Positions 1 through 8,044 of a DNA stretch of 64,000 bases are shown here, piece by piece. The position numbers were made by a program, and so were the translations under genes. The DNA comes from Saccharibacillus soli. Lineage in GTDB: Bacteria > Bacillota > Bacilli > Paenibacillales > Paenibacillaceae. A model generated the notes under the pieces. The model was not told the origin of the DNA. It worked only from the letters and a program-made list of their open reading frames with translations, and ran no database searches. Each line of letters begins with the position of its first letter. The stretch's first letter is position 1. The stretch lies in contig NIOB01000001.1 in assembly GCA_002189105.1 (NCBI GenBank), positions 310,001-374,000 on the forward strand. The letters run 5' to 3'.

Positions 1-1633
1 GGTCGGTAAGACAGAATTCCTTCTAAACGTGACAGGATCGTATATTGACCAAGATCCGTGCCCGATCATGCACATGCTGCCAAACGAGGATCTCATTGAC
101 TCCTACTCGAAAAAGCGTCTGACACCAATGATTGACGCGAGTCTGGCTTTATCGACGAAGATTGCTGGAAAGAAAAGCCGAGACAGCTCAAACACGATTG
201 AAGAGAAAAGCTTTCCGGGCGGTTACGTGACGATCGTCGGCGCCAACTCGGCGGCGAACCTCTCTTCTCGCCCGATCCGTGTCGTGCTTTGCGACGAAGT
301 GGACCGGTATCCGGTTTCCGCTGGTAGGGAAGGCGACCCGGTCGCCCTGGCCACGAAGCGAACGACCACGTTTCACAACCGTAAGCATCTGTACGTTTCG
401 ACTCCGATCGACAAGGACACGTCACGGATTTACCAGTTGTACGCGGACAGCACGATGGAACAATGGTGCCTGCCGTGCCCGCATTGCGGAGAGCTGCAGC
501 CGCTGACCTTCTCGCCAGGCATTGTCTTTGAACATTACACGTCGGAGAGCGGAGAAATCGTCGTCACGAAGGCGGAGTACCGCTGCTCGCAGTGCGGTTT
601 GCTTGGATCGGAGAAGGAATGGAAACGCGGAGTCGGTGCATGGGTAGCGCGGAAGCAGCATTCCCGGCGCCGTGGCTTCCATATCAATCAGCTTTCGAGT
701 CCTTGGAGCAGTTGGGCGGGCGTCGCTCGTGAGTTCCTCGCGGCCAAGCGCGACGGGACAGATAAGCTAAAGGTCTTCATCAACACGGTTCTGGGCGAGC
801 CGTGGGAGGATAAGACGGAGCGCTTGGACGAAGAAGGATTGATGAAGCGGCAGGAGACGTACGAATACGAGGTGCCGGAAGGCGTGAAGCTATTGACGGC
901 TGCCGTCGATACCCAGGACGACCGGTTTGAAATCGAAGTCATCGGTTGGGGTGCCGGCAAAGAGTCTTGGCGGATCGAGTACCACCGGATTTATGGAGAT
1001 CTTAATCAGGCTCAGGCTTGGAACGAACTAGATGAATATTTGAAACGAACATGGGGAGGTGCGGGCGGCCGAAGATTCCGGATCGTCGGCGCCTTTGTCG
1101 ATTCCGGCGGTCACTTCACAGATGATGTGTACCGCTTCACGGCGGCGCGGGAAGCACGGCGTATCTTCGCAATCAAAGGTCAGGGCATCAGCGCGAAGAC
1201 AGCCAAGTTTGTCCCGCTTATCGCTCGGCACAGTAAGACGCAGATCCACAATGCAACGCTGATTACGCTCGGAGTCGATGAAGGGAAAACGAAAGTCTCC
1301 GACGCGCTGAAGGTCGCGGAACCTGGCCCGCTTTACTGCCATTTCCCCTTGTCGGACAAGGGGTATTCTTACGAATATTTTCGCGGCCTGACGGCGGAAG
1401 TTCAAAAAACGAAAAGGCAAGAAGGCGTACAGTACAAAGTTTGGGTCAAGGTGCGTGATCGAAACGAGCCGTGGGATTTGGCGGTTTATAACCGGGCCGT
1501 GGTGGAGCTTTTGAGCCCGCCTTTAGATACGATGGACCCGATTTCTATAGCGCCCGAAGATCTGGACAAACCGCGGCCGAACCGGACAGCAACCGGTAAG
1601 CCGAAACGTCGGGGGAGCCGCGGCATCAATTGA
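1..1633 (+). CDS. Phage terminase large subunit (GpA/lambda A type), 5' partial
   Basis: Packaging motor ATPase and nuclease that cuts concatemeric phage DNA and pumps it through the portal. The frame is already open at base 2 and begins with VGKTEFLLN, the tail of a Walker A P-loop, so the true start lies left of the window. LCDEVDRYP about 90 residues on is the Walker B-like site. Two CxxC pairs (CPHCGEL and CSQCGL) form the zinc-ribbon seen in GpA proteins. The C-terminal half holds the nuclease region with VDSGGH. It is followed directly by a DUF6148-like gene and the portal, the normal lambda head order. Confident on family; the N-terminus is missing from view. Confidence 0.93.
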   Translation, partial: VGKTEFLLNVTGSYIDQDPCPIMHMLPNEDLIDSYSKKRLTPMIDASLALSTKIAGKKSRDSSNTIEEKSFPGGYVTIVGANSAANLSSRPIRVVLCDEVDRYPVSAGREGDPVALATKRTTTFHNRKHLYVSTPIDKDTSRIYQLYADSTMEQWCLPCPHCGELQPLTFSPGIVFEHYTSESGEIVVTKAEYRCSQCGLLGSEKEWKRGVGAWVARKQHSRRRGFHINQLSSPWSSWAGVAREFLAAKRDGTDKLKVFINTVLGEPWEDKTERLDEEGLMKRQETYEYEVPEGVKLLTAAVDTQDDRFEIEVIGWGAGKESWRIEYHRIYGDLNQAQAWNELDEYLKRTWGGAGGRRFRIVGAFVDSGGHFTDDVYRFTAAREARRIFAIKGQGISAKTAKFVPLIARHSKTQIHNATLITLGVDEGKTKVSDALKVAEPGPLYCHFPLSDKGYSYEYFRGLTAEVQKTKRQEGVQYKVWVKVRDRNEPWDLAVYNRAVVELLSPPLDTMDPISIAPEDLDKPRPNRTATGKPKRRGSRGIN

Positions 1634-1650
1634 TGAAGGGAGGAAGAGGG

Positions 1651-1887
1651 ATGGCAAGATACAGCGTTGAGCAGGCGCGCGAAATGCGGGACGCCTGGCT
1701 CGCAGCTGAAAAGGCAGTGACCACAGGGCAATCATACTCGATCGCCGGACGGTCGCTGACACGTGCGAGCATGGGCGACATCCGCACGCAGCTCGCGTAC
1801 TGGAATAGGATGCTTGATGAAGCGCAACGGGCACTGCTCGGTAAACGATCGCCAGGTCGTCAGCGTCGCTACGTCCCTTACGACTGA
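1651..1887 (+). CDS. Small head protein, DUF6148/gpW-like
   Basis: Small protein of about 78 residues between terminase and portal, the slot held by gpW-type head-tail joining proteins in lambda-like phages. I chose ATG 1651 because AAGGGAGG sits 7 bases upstream; an in-frame TTG at 1630 is poorly placed. The sequence contains TTGQSYSIAGRSLTRA followed by a helical segment ending in Arg/Lys-rich residues, which resembles the DUF6148 family. The stop overlaps the portal start as ATGA, so the two are translationally coupled. Function by position is inference. Confidence 0.75.
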   Translation: MARYSVEQAREMRDAWLAAEKAVTTGQSYSIAGRSLTRASMGDIRTQLAYWNRMLDEAQRALLGKRSPGRQRRYVPYD

Positions 1888-3518
1888 TGAGAATGGTGAA
1901 GCGAGCAGCGCAGGCGATTGCGCCTGGCATGATGGCTAAGCGAGAGCGTGCTCGTACGGAGATCGCCCGACAACAGGCCGTTCAGCGCGTCTTCAATCAA
2001 GGATACGGGAATCACGGGGCGTCCACTGGGCGTAAGTCGCTCAAAACGTTCTTGCCCGGAGCCGGAGATGCTCAGAAGGACATTGAAAAGAATTTGCCGC
2101 TGCTCCGGAGCAGGGCGCGTGACCTGTATATGGGTGGCGCTTTGCCAAACGGGGCATTGAAAGCCATGCGAACTAATGTAGTGGGTACTGGATTAAGGCT
2201 TAAACCCGCTTTCGATGCTGAACATCTTGGTCTATCACCAGAGGCCGCTACCGACTTGGCACGTCAGATTGAGCGGGAATGGTCATTGTGGGCGGAGAGC
2301 AAGGAATGTGACGCACTCGGTCTGCACAATTTCTATGAGCTGCAACAGCTGGCTTTCTTATCTCAACTCATGTCAGGTGATACATTTCCTCTCTTGGCGG
2401 ATCTTCCGCGGGAACATGCAGTTTATGATCTGCGGATCAAAATCATCGAGGCTGACCGATGCAATACGCCAGCAATAGGCGTCAACGGAGTCAGCGAAGA
2501 ACAGCGTAAGCGGATCAGCAGTGGCGTCGAGACGGACAAGGACGGAATGGTCGTAGCCTATTGGTTCAGTGACCGACATCCACAGTCTCCTATCGACATC
2601 CAGCCCATGAAATGGACACGGGTGCCCATTCGTGGAGAAAAGAGCGGACGGCGAAACGTCCTGCATATGATGGATGCCGAACGTCCAGAACAGCGCCGTG
2701 GCGTGCCGATCTTGGCGCCTGTCATTGAGGCCTTCAAGCAGCTCGAACGGTACATTGATGCAGAACTTACCGCCGCAGTCATTGCCGGGATGTTCACGGT
2801 CTTCGTCAAGATGGCCGACGAGGACACCACACCGGACGCGTTCGCGCTGCCGGATGAAGAGGATAACCCGTACGGTGAGCCGCTTCCGCGGGGAGATGAC
2901 GAGATTGGATTAGGGAACGGGGCGGTCAATTTCCTCCGACCTGGCGAGGAAATCCAAATCGCCGACCCTAAGCGGCCGTTCGGTGGTTTCGATCCTTTCG
3001 TGATGGCGGTGCTTCGACAAGTGGGCGCGGCGCTAGAGCTTCCGTACGAGTTGCTGCTGAAGAACTTCACCAGCTCGTACTCGGCCAGTCGGGGCGCACT
3101 GCTTGAAGCCTGGAAGATGTTCCGTATGCGGCGTACATGGATGGCCGCGGATTTCTGCCAGCCTATTTACGAAGAATGGTTTGCCGAAGCCGCGATCAAA
3201 GGCCGGATCAATGTGCCCGGCCTTTTTGACGATCCGCAAATCTTCCGCGCATATACTCGCGCCGAATGGCATGGCCCATCTTACGGCATGCTTGACCCCG
3301 TGAAGGAAGTTAATGCAGCGATCCTACGCATGCAGTATGGCCTAAGCAATGGTCAGCGTGAAGCAGCGGAGATGACCGGTACCGAGTATGAGAGTAATAT
3401 TCGTCAATTGGCTGCAGAGCAACGTATGCGTGATGCTCATGGGCTTGCTAAGCCAGAGCCGTTGATCTTGGATAGGGGGAACGAAGATCCAGAAGATGAT
3501 TCTGACGATGAGGACTAG
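1887..3518 (+). CDS. Phage portal protein, lambda family
   Basis: Forms the dodecameric ring at the capsid vertex through which DNA enters and to which the tail attaches. 543 residues, the usual size for lambda-type portals. Central segments such as GGFDPFVMAVLRQVGAALELP and the following SSYSASRGALLEAWK are characteristic of the family. The C-terminus is acidic. The start ATG overlaps the stop of the preceding gene. Gene order terminase, small protein, portal, ClpP-like protease supports the call. Confidence 0.95.
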   Translation: MRMVKRAAQAIAPGMMAKRERARTEIARQQAVQRVFNQGYGNHGASTGRKSLKTFLPGAGDAQKDIEKNLPLLRSRARDLYMGGALPNGALKAMRTNVVGTGLRLKPAFDAEHLGLSPEAATDLARQIEREWSLWAESKECDALGLHNFYELQQLAFLSQLMSGDTFPLLADLPREHAVYDLRIKIIEADRCNTPAIGVNGVSEEQRKRISSGVETDKDGMVVAYWFSDRHPQSPIDIQPMKWTRVPIRGEKSGRRNVLHMMDAERPEQRRGVPILAPVIEAFKQLERYIDAELTAAVIAGMFTVFVKMADEDTTPDAFALPDEEDNPYGEPLPRGDDEIGLGNGAVNFLRPGEEIQIADPKRPFGGFDPFVMAVLRQVGAALELPYELLLKNFTSSYSASRGALLEAWKMFRMRRTWMAADFCQPIYEEWFAEAAIKGRINVPGLFDDPQIFRAYTRAEWHGPSYGMLDPVKEVNAAILRMQYGLSNGQREAAEMTGTEYESNIRQLAAEQRMRDAHGLAKPEPLILDRGNEDPEDDSDDED

Positions 3519-3538
3519 AAGGGAGGTGAGTAAGGAAG

Positions 3539-4633
3539 ATGCCTAAAATTATGGTCAAGGGACCGATCATTGCGAATGACGACGCTTGGATTTATGACTG
3601 GTTTGAAATGGACTACACAACGCCGAAAAAGGTTGATGAACAGTTAGCTGCTGCCGGGGGAGCTGAAGTCGAAGTGGACATCAACTCGGGTGGTGGTTAC
3701 GTAGACGAAGGTTCTGAAATCTATAGTGCATTGAAGTCCTATTCGGGACAGGTCATTGTGAATATCGTGGGTATTGCAGCAAGTGCAGCTTCTGTAATTG
3801 CGATGGCCGGGGACATTGTCCGGATTTCTCCAACCGCTCAAATCATGATTCATAATTCTGCGCTTATCGCCGCTGGAGATCATCGTGATATGACGCATGC
3901 ATCTACACGGCTACAAAAGACAGATGTTTCAATTTCTAACGCTTATCGTTTGAAGACCGGAATGTCTGAAGAAGAGCTGCTTCAGTTAATGGCAGAGGAG
4001 ACTTGGTTTACGGCGCAAGATGCACTGGAGAAAAAACTGGTAGACGAAATTTTACATGATCCGAATGGACAGCTCAAACCTGTTGCTAATCTTGAAGCTG
4101 CTCAGATGCTGCCTGCCGCTGTAGTGGCAAAGATGCGAAACGACAAGCAGATCAACGCCAGATCGCTGTCTACGGCAAAGACGCCGGAAAATACACCCGC
4201 AGCTCTAACTGCGAAAGGAGAGGAACCGAAGATTATGAACGAAGAACAACTGAAGGAAAAATTCCCTGATCTGTACAACCAGTTGCTAAACAAAGGGGCG
4301 ACAGATGGAGCTGACAAAGAGCGTACGCGTATAGCGGCATTGAATGAGTTAGCCGATGCACCAGGAGCCTCGGAAATCGTGGCGGATGCGATCAAAAACG
4401 GCGAGACGCCCGAGGCGGCCGCCATGAAGATCGTCGCGGCATCGAAGCAGCGCACTGCCAATGTCGGCGCAGCACGTGCGGCGGACGGAAAAGCCAGCAA
4501 TGCGGCAGACGTGCCGGCAGCAGAAGCTCCACTTGGCGAAAAGACGCAGGCAGATAAGGACGCCGAGGAGGAAGATGCTCGTGCTCAGGCAAATGCCAAC
4601 TGGATCAATCAGAAACGAGGAGGTAGACGCTAA
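3539..4633 (+). CDS. Prohead protease, ClpP-like (S14), fused to scaffold region
   Basis: Head maturation protease that cleaves the scaffold and head proteins during prohead assembly. Residues 1-180 are a ClpP-type fold: a GIAAS motif gives the likely nucleophile Ser82, and IMIHNS gives His105. The acid residue is less clear. From about residue 230 the protein is Ala/Glu/Lys-rich and helical, like a scaffold. RBS GGGAGGTGAG precedes ATG 3539. A second in-frame start at 4235 with its own RBS suggests a nested scaffold gene as in lambda C/Nu3. The stop overlaps the next ATG (TAATG). Confidence 0.92.
   Translation: MPKIMVKGPIIANDDAWIYDWFEMDYTTPKKVDEQLAAAGGAEVEVDINSGGGYVDEGSEIYSALKSYSGQVIVNIVGIAASAASVIAMAGDIVRISPTAQIMIHNSALIAAGDHRDMTHASTRLQKTDVSISNAYRLKTGMSEEELLQLMAEETWFTAQDALEKKLVDEILHDPNGQLKPVANLEAAQMLPAAVVAKMRNDKQINARSLSTAKTPENTPAALTAKGEEPKIMNEEQLKEKFPDLYNQLLNKGATDGADKERTRIAALNELADAPGASEIVADAIKNGETPEAAAMKIVAASKQRTANVGAARAADGKASNAADVPAAEAPLGEKTQADKDAEEEDARAQANANWINQKRGGRR
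4235..4633 (+). CDS. Nested in-frame scaffold protein (Nu3-like), predicted
   Basis: Predicted separate translation product of about 132 residues, identical to the C-terminal part of the prohead protease. ATG 4235 is in frame and is preceded by AAAGGAGAGGAA (from 4214), a strong ribosome site inside a coding region. The product begins MNEEQLKEKFPDLYNQ and is rich in Ala, Glu, Lys and Asp with predicted helices, typical of internal scaffolds. In lambda, Nu3 is made the same way from within gene C. Production of the short form is inference from the RBS and arrangement. Confidence 0.6.
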   Translation: MNEEQLKEKFPDLYNQLLNKGATDGADKERTRIAALNELADAPGASEIVADAIKNGETPEAAAMKIVAASKQRTANVGAARAADGKASNAADVPAAEAPLGEKTQADKDAEEEDARAQANANWINQKRGGRR

Positions 4634-4998
4634 TGGATAGACAGACATTTGAATATGACCGACTCTTCGGTGGATTCGTTCAGCCGGTGCCGTCAAAAGG
4701 GATTATCTTGACAGGCGGTGGTATTTACGTTCGCGGTCAAGTATTGGCTCTTGTTTCTGTAGAAAACTCCATCGAAACAATGACTGCGGTTGATTCGACA
4801 GCTGCTGGTACCCTGGCTAAGCCTTATGCAGTCTTGGGGGATGTCATTGTGGATACAACAGCCGGAGACGCGCCAGCCGCAGCATATTTTGCAGGTGAGT
4901 TTGCAGCTGACGGACTTGTTTTTAAAGGAACGGATACAGTTGATATGTTCGTCACGGCCATGCGTGAAAAAGGCATGATCGTCAAGACTACAATCTAA
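4633..4998 (+). CDS. Head decoration protein D
   Basis: Trimeric cement protein that binds the expanded capsid surface and stabilises it against internal DNA pressure. 121 residues, matching the lambda gpD family. GIILTGGGIYVRGQVLALVS near the N-terminus and the DGLVFKGTDT segment fit the beta-tulip fold. It lies between protease/scaffold and major capsid, the canonical lambda order, and its ATG overlaps the protease stop. Confidence 0.88.
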   Translation: MDRQTFEYDRLFGGFVQPVPSKGIILTGGGIYVRGQVLALVSVENSIETMTAVDSTAAGTLAKPYAVLGDVIVDTTAGDAPAAAYFAGEFAADGLVFKGTDTVDMFVTAMREKGMIVKTTI

Positions 4999-5013
4999 GG
5001 GGGACCAATAAGC

Positions 5014-6078
5014 ATGGCATACGATCCGTTTGCAACACGAAAGCTTATCAAAACTCAACAGGCTATTCACCAGCCAAGGACTTTCTTACGAGATACATTC
5101 ACTCGCATGGGAGAAGCCTTCGAGACAGAACTCATTGAGATCCATACCCGAAAAGGCCGGCGCGTCACTGCACCATACGTGAACGAGTTGCTTCCAGGAA
5201 AGGTTGTGCGGCGTTTGGGTTTCGTCAAGGATTACTACAAGCCGGCGCTTGTCAAACCGTTGCGCCCAACTACGACGATCGATATTGAAAAAGCTGGATT
5301 TGGAGAGAATGTGTACGGTGCAATTTCTCCAGCAGAGCGGGCAGAGCGCATTCTTACGGAAGATCAGGCGGATTTGGACGATTCGATCACACGTCTGGAA
5401 GAAAAGCAGATTTCGCAGCTGATCTACACTGGAAAGATCACACAAATCGGCGAAGGTGTAAAACAGGAACTCGACTTCAATTTCACCAATAAAGAAGTGC
5501 TGTCCAGTTCGGAGCGTTGGTCTTCTGCAGGTGTAAATCCCTTTAAGCAATTGGTCGCTCGTAAAGCGCTTGTACAGCAGAAGTCCGGCGTCAATGTAGC
5601 ACGTGCCGTATTCGCGCAAGACGCGATGGATGCCTTCCTTTCAAACGAAATCGTCATGAATTACCTGAACAAGATCAACCTGACTGTCGGTAAAATCGAC
5701 CCAGCAGACGAAATTGATGGAGCAACCTATGTTGGACGATTGAATTATCCAGGTTTAGGACTCGATCTTTGGGTCTATAACGAAATCATTGATGAAGATT
5801 GGAACGAGGACGGCACTCAAAAAGAAAATCCAGAGCCGTTCAAACTCGTTCCGGATGGTACGGTAGCGCTGCTTCCTTCAGGACAGCCTTTTTCACGCCA
5901 CTATGGAGCCGTAAAAATCCTCAATCCAAATACGAAAAAATTTGAGGTGTATGCTCTGCCACGTGTACCTCGAATTTTTGTCAAAGAAGAACCGGATATG
6001 CGAGTTCTTCAACTGTTGTCCCGTCCGATCGTGGTACCGGATGATGTTGACGGCTGGTACGTACTCACGGTCCTGTAG
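5014..6078 (+). CDS. Major capsid protein E
   Basis: Main shell protein of the phage head, of the lambda gpE (HK97-fold) family. 354 residues, close to lambda E (341). Family features include an early ...LRDTFTRMGEAFETE stretch, the central PAERAERILTEDQADLDDS region and a C-terminal PRPI-like stretch (SRPIVVPDDVDGWYVLTVL). RBS AAGGGGGACCA precedes ATG 5014. Position after the decoration protein supports the assignment. Confidence 0.93.
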   Translation: MAYDPFATRKLIKTQQAIHQPRTFLRDTFTRMGEAFETELIEIHTRKGRRVTAPYVNELLPGKVVRRLGFVKDYYKPALVKPLRPTTTIDIEKAGFGENVYGAISPAERAERILTEDQADLDDSITRLEEKQISQLIYTGKITQIGEGVKQELDFNFTNKEVLSSSERWSSAGVNPFKQLVARKALVQQKSGVNVARAVFAQDAMDAFLSNEIVMNYLNKINLTVGKIDPADEIDGATYVGRLNYPGLGLDLWVYNEIIDEDWNEDGTQKENPEPFKLVPDGTVALLPSGQPFSRHYGAVKILNPNTKKFEVYALPRVPRIFVKEEPDMRVLQLLSRPIVVPDDVDGWYVLTVL

Positions 6079-6094
6079 AAAGGAGCCATTTGAG

Positions 6095-6337
6095 ATGCCG
6101 ATTAAGCTGAAGTGGGCTTATGAAGAGGACGGTGTACGACACGAAGCAGGAGAGACCGTTACGCTTTCGGCTGCTGAAGAAAAGTGGCTAATCGCTGGTC
6201 GCTACGCCGTTCGTGTTCAGGAAGCGCAGGAAGTTTTTGAAGAAGAGGCGCAGCCTGAGGGCCCGGAAGACTCGGAACCTGAAGCTTCCAAGAAAAAGGG
6301 GGCCAGCCGGAAAGGAGCTGCCGACAGTGAGGCTTAA
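6095..6337 (+). CDS. Small head protein at the lambda FI position
   Basis: 80-residue protein. I take ATG 6095 because AAAGGAG lies 8-9 bases upstream, whereas the longer frame from 5942 overlaps the capsid gene. The N-terminal half (MPIKLKWAYEEDGVRHEAG) is a compact beta-like segment ending in a WLIAGRYAV motif. The rest is a highly charged, Glu/Lys/Pro-rich tail. Lambda gpFI, which bridges terminase and the prohead, occupies the same slot, but I see no convincing sequence match, so the role is positional inference only. Confidence 0.7.
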   Translation: MPIKLKWAYEEDGVRHEAGETVTLSAAEEKWLIAGRYAVRVQEAQEVFEEEAQPEGPEDSEPEASKKKGASRKGAADSEA

Positions 6338-6635
6338 AGACGCGATGACCGCGGACGTCCGAACTTTTCTGAATCCAGATGAGTTTTCCACAGATCACGA
6401 ATGGGAAGGAAGGACGATCAGCATGGTTGTACAAGATGACATCGAAAATGGCAGCCCCCTTCCATACGCGGAGGGGGTTTCGCTTTACCGAAAAATCTGT
6501 CATATCGATGCTGTCGAACTCACTTATATTCCTCGTCGTGGCGACATTGTAAATTTTGACGGTGTCGAGCATGTGATTACGAGTTGCGAGCCAGCTGAGG
6601 GCCTATTAAAAATCGCTATTGAGGCGAATGTCTGA
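6327..6635 (+). CDS. Head-tail connector, FII-like
   Basis: 102-residue protein starting at GTG 6327, with AAAGGAG 9 bases upstream and an 11-base overlap with the previous gene. It has the pattern of lambda FII-type attachment proteins: an N-terminal helix, LNPDEFSTDHEW, a beta-rich core, then PRRGDIVNFDGVEHVITS at the C-terminus. Such proteins plug the connector and provide the docking site for the tail. Similarity is moderate; position between capsid and Z-like protein supports it. Confidence 0.75.
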   Translation: MRLKDAMTADVRTFLNPDEFSTDHEWEGRTISMVVQDDIENGSPLPYAEGVSLYRKICHIDAVELTYIPRRGDIVNFDGVEHVITSCEPAEGLLKIAIEANV

Positions 6636-7210
6636 TGAAGATCGACGGCATGCGCGAGGTCATCCGCGCGTTGAACACGATGGCCGGTAAGACAGACAAG
6701 GCGGCGGCTTCCGCACTTGGTCGTGTGGCCAAAGGCGTCTCGACGGAGGTCAGCCGGAAGGTCCGTGAGGAATATACGGTCAAAGCCGGAGAAGTGAAAG
6801 GAACGATTTCGATCCGGAATCGTGGAGCGAACGAAATCGACATCACGTCGAAAGGCGGCAGCCTATCCCTGCCGAAATTCAAGTTGACTCCGAAGACCCC
6901 CACGCCAGGTAGACGGTCGAAGCTCGTCAAGGCGGCTGTGCGGAAGGGGGGAGCCAAGCCGATCAAGTCCGGATTCGTTTCAGCAATGGGCAGCGGGCAT
7001 GTCGGCGCGTTTACCCGGGTTAAAGGGCAATCTAACCCGCGGAAACGGAACGCCAAAGGCGATTATCCAGGCCTGCCGATCGAAGAGGGCTTTGGCCCGG
7101 CGGTTCCGGTTATGGCCAACAATCCAGATGTCGTCGAACATGTCGAAGACGAGGCGTACCGCCGTATGATGGATCGACTCGATCATGAAGTAAACCGCAT
7201 ATTGAGGTGA
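6635..7210 (+). CDS. Minor tail protein Z-like
   Basis: 191-residue basic protein resembling the lambda minor tail protein Z family. The C-terminal half shows the family pattern GSGHVGAFTRVKG, then LPIEEGFGPAVPVM. The N-terminal half is Lys/Arg rich. The start overlaps the preceding stop (TGATG). In lambda, Z acts at the tail end that joins the head; here it precedes genes for a contractile tail, so it may act as a neck or completion protein. Confidence 0.8.
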   Translation: MKIDGMREVIRALNTMAGKTDKAAASALGRVAKGVSTEVSRKVREEYTVKAGEVKGTISIRNRGANEIDITSKGGSLSLPKFKLTPKTPTPGRRSKLVKAAVRKGGAKPIKSGFVSAMGSGHVGAFTRVKGQSNPRKRNAKGDYPGLPIEEGFGPAVPVMANNPDVVEHVEDEAYRRMMDRLDHEVNRILR

Positions 7211-7214
7211 GATT

Positions 7215-7703
7215 ATGACGGCAGTAATGCTGCTGCACGCGCTCAAACCGTTTATCCAGGAGGCTACCCGGAACGCTCAGCTTGGGCGGGATCAGGAGCC
7301 TCCTGATGTTTATCTAGGCCATTTGCCCAAGCAGCGAGTGCCCGGCGCACGGCTGACCGGCGGAGACCGGCCGACGCAGCGCGATGATGTGCCGCGTACA
7401 CCGTATGTGCTGATCCAGCTCGCAGACGGCAAAGACAGCAATGGCGGCGGGACGGCGACCGTGCATTTGGTAGTTGGCACTTATGACGACGGAACGGATC
7501 AGCAGGGCTATCTCGATGTGCTCAACATTCTTGAGGACATCAAACAAGCGATCCTGCGGGCCGGGATCGTGGACATGAAATATGAAATCGAAGGCGAAAT
7601 GAAATACATCATCTACGACAATGACGCTTGGCCGCATTGGTTCGGGATGCTGACAACGACCTGGGGATTTCCAGGGACTGAAAGAGAGGTGCCTTTGTTG
7701 TGA
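7215..7703 (+). CDS. Probable tail terminator/completion protein
   Basis: 162-residue protein with no family I can name firmly. Alternating beta and alpha segments, including TPYVLIQLADGKDSNGGGTA and a GYLDVLNILEDIKQAILRAG helix, resemble tail terminator proteins that cap the tail tube. It stands between the Z-like gene and the tail sheath region, the normal place for such a protein in contractile phages. The stop overlaps the next GTG. Function is inferred from position and fold impression. Confidence 0.65.
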   Translation: MTAVMLLHALKPFIQEATRNAQLGRDQEPPDVYLGHLPKQRVPGARLTGGDRPTQRDDVPRTPYVLIQLADGKDSNGGGTATVHLVVGTYDDGTDQQGYLDVLNILEDIKQAILRAGIVDMKYEIEGEMKYIIYDNDAWPHWFGMLTTTWGFPGTEREVPLL

Positions 7704-8044
7704 GTGAAAATTTGAAAGAAGAGACTATGGGTACAGCAAATGACGGCAAGGGTGGTAAGGCGGAGCAACGACGGCAAACCACGCCACCTGCTCCGACTGT
7801 TGAAAATAAAGAGCCCGAGCATCTGATCTACATCGGGCCGACGCTGACGGGCGGCCTAGAGGAGCATGCGCTGTTCATCGAGGGTATTCCGGTGCGGGTG
7901 GCCAAGCGATTCGAGGAGCTGCCGGAACTGAAGGAATTGTTTATCCCGGTCACGGACTTCCCGGCTGGTCGGATCGACATTCAGACGCCGGGCACGGAGT
8001 TTTACGCTGCGCTCCAATCACTTAAACAGAAAGGAGTCGTGTAA
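7700..8044 (+). CDS. Phage protein of unknown function upstream of sheath
   Basis: 114-residue protein starting at GTG 7700, overlapping the preceding stop. The N-terminal third is polar and probably disordered (Lys, Gln, Thr, Pro rich). The remainder (EHLIYIGPTLTGGLEEHALF onward) is a compact domain with short beta strands. It lies immediately before the tail sheath and stops one codon before it. I do not recognise the family; it is probably a small structural or assembly protein. Confidence 0.6.
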   Translation: MSENLKEETMGTANDGKGGKAEQRRQTTPPAPTVENKEPEHLIYIGPTLTGGLEEHALFIEGIPVRVAKRFEELPELKELFIPVTDFPAGRIDIQTPGTEFYAALQSLKQKGVV

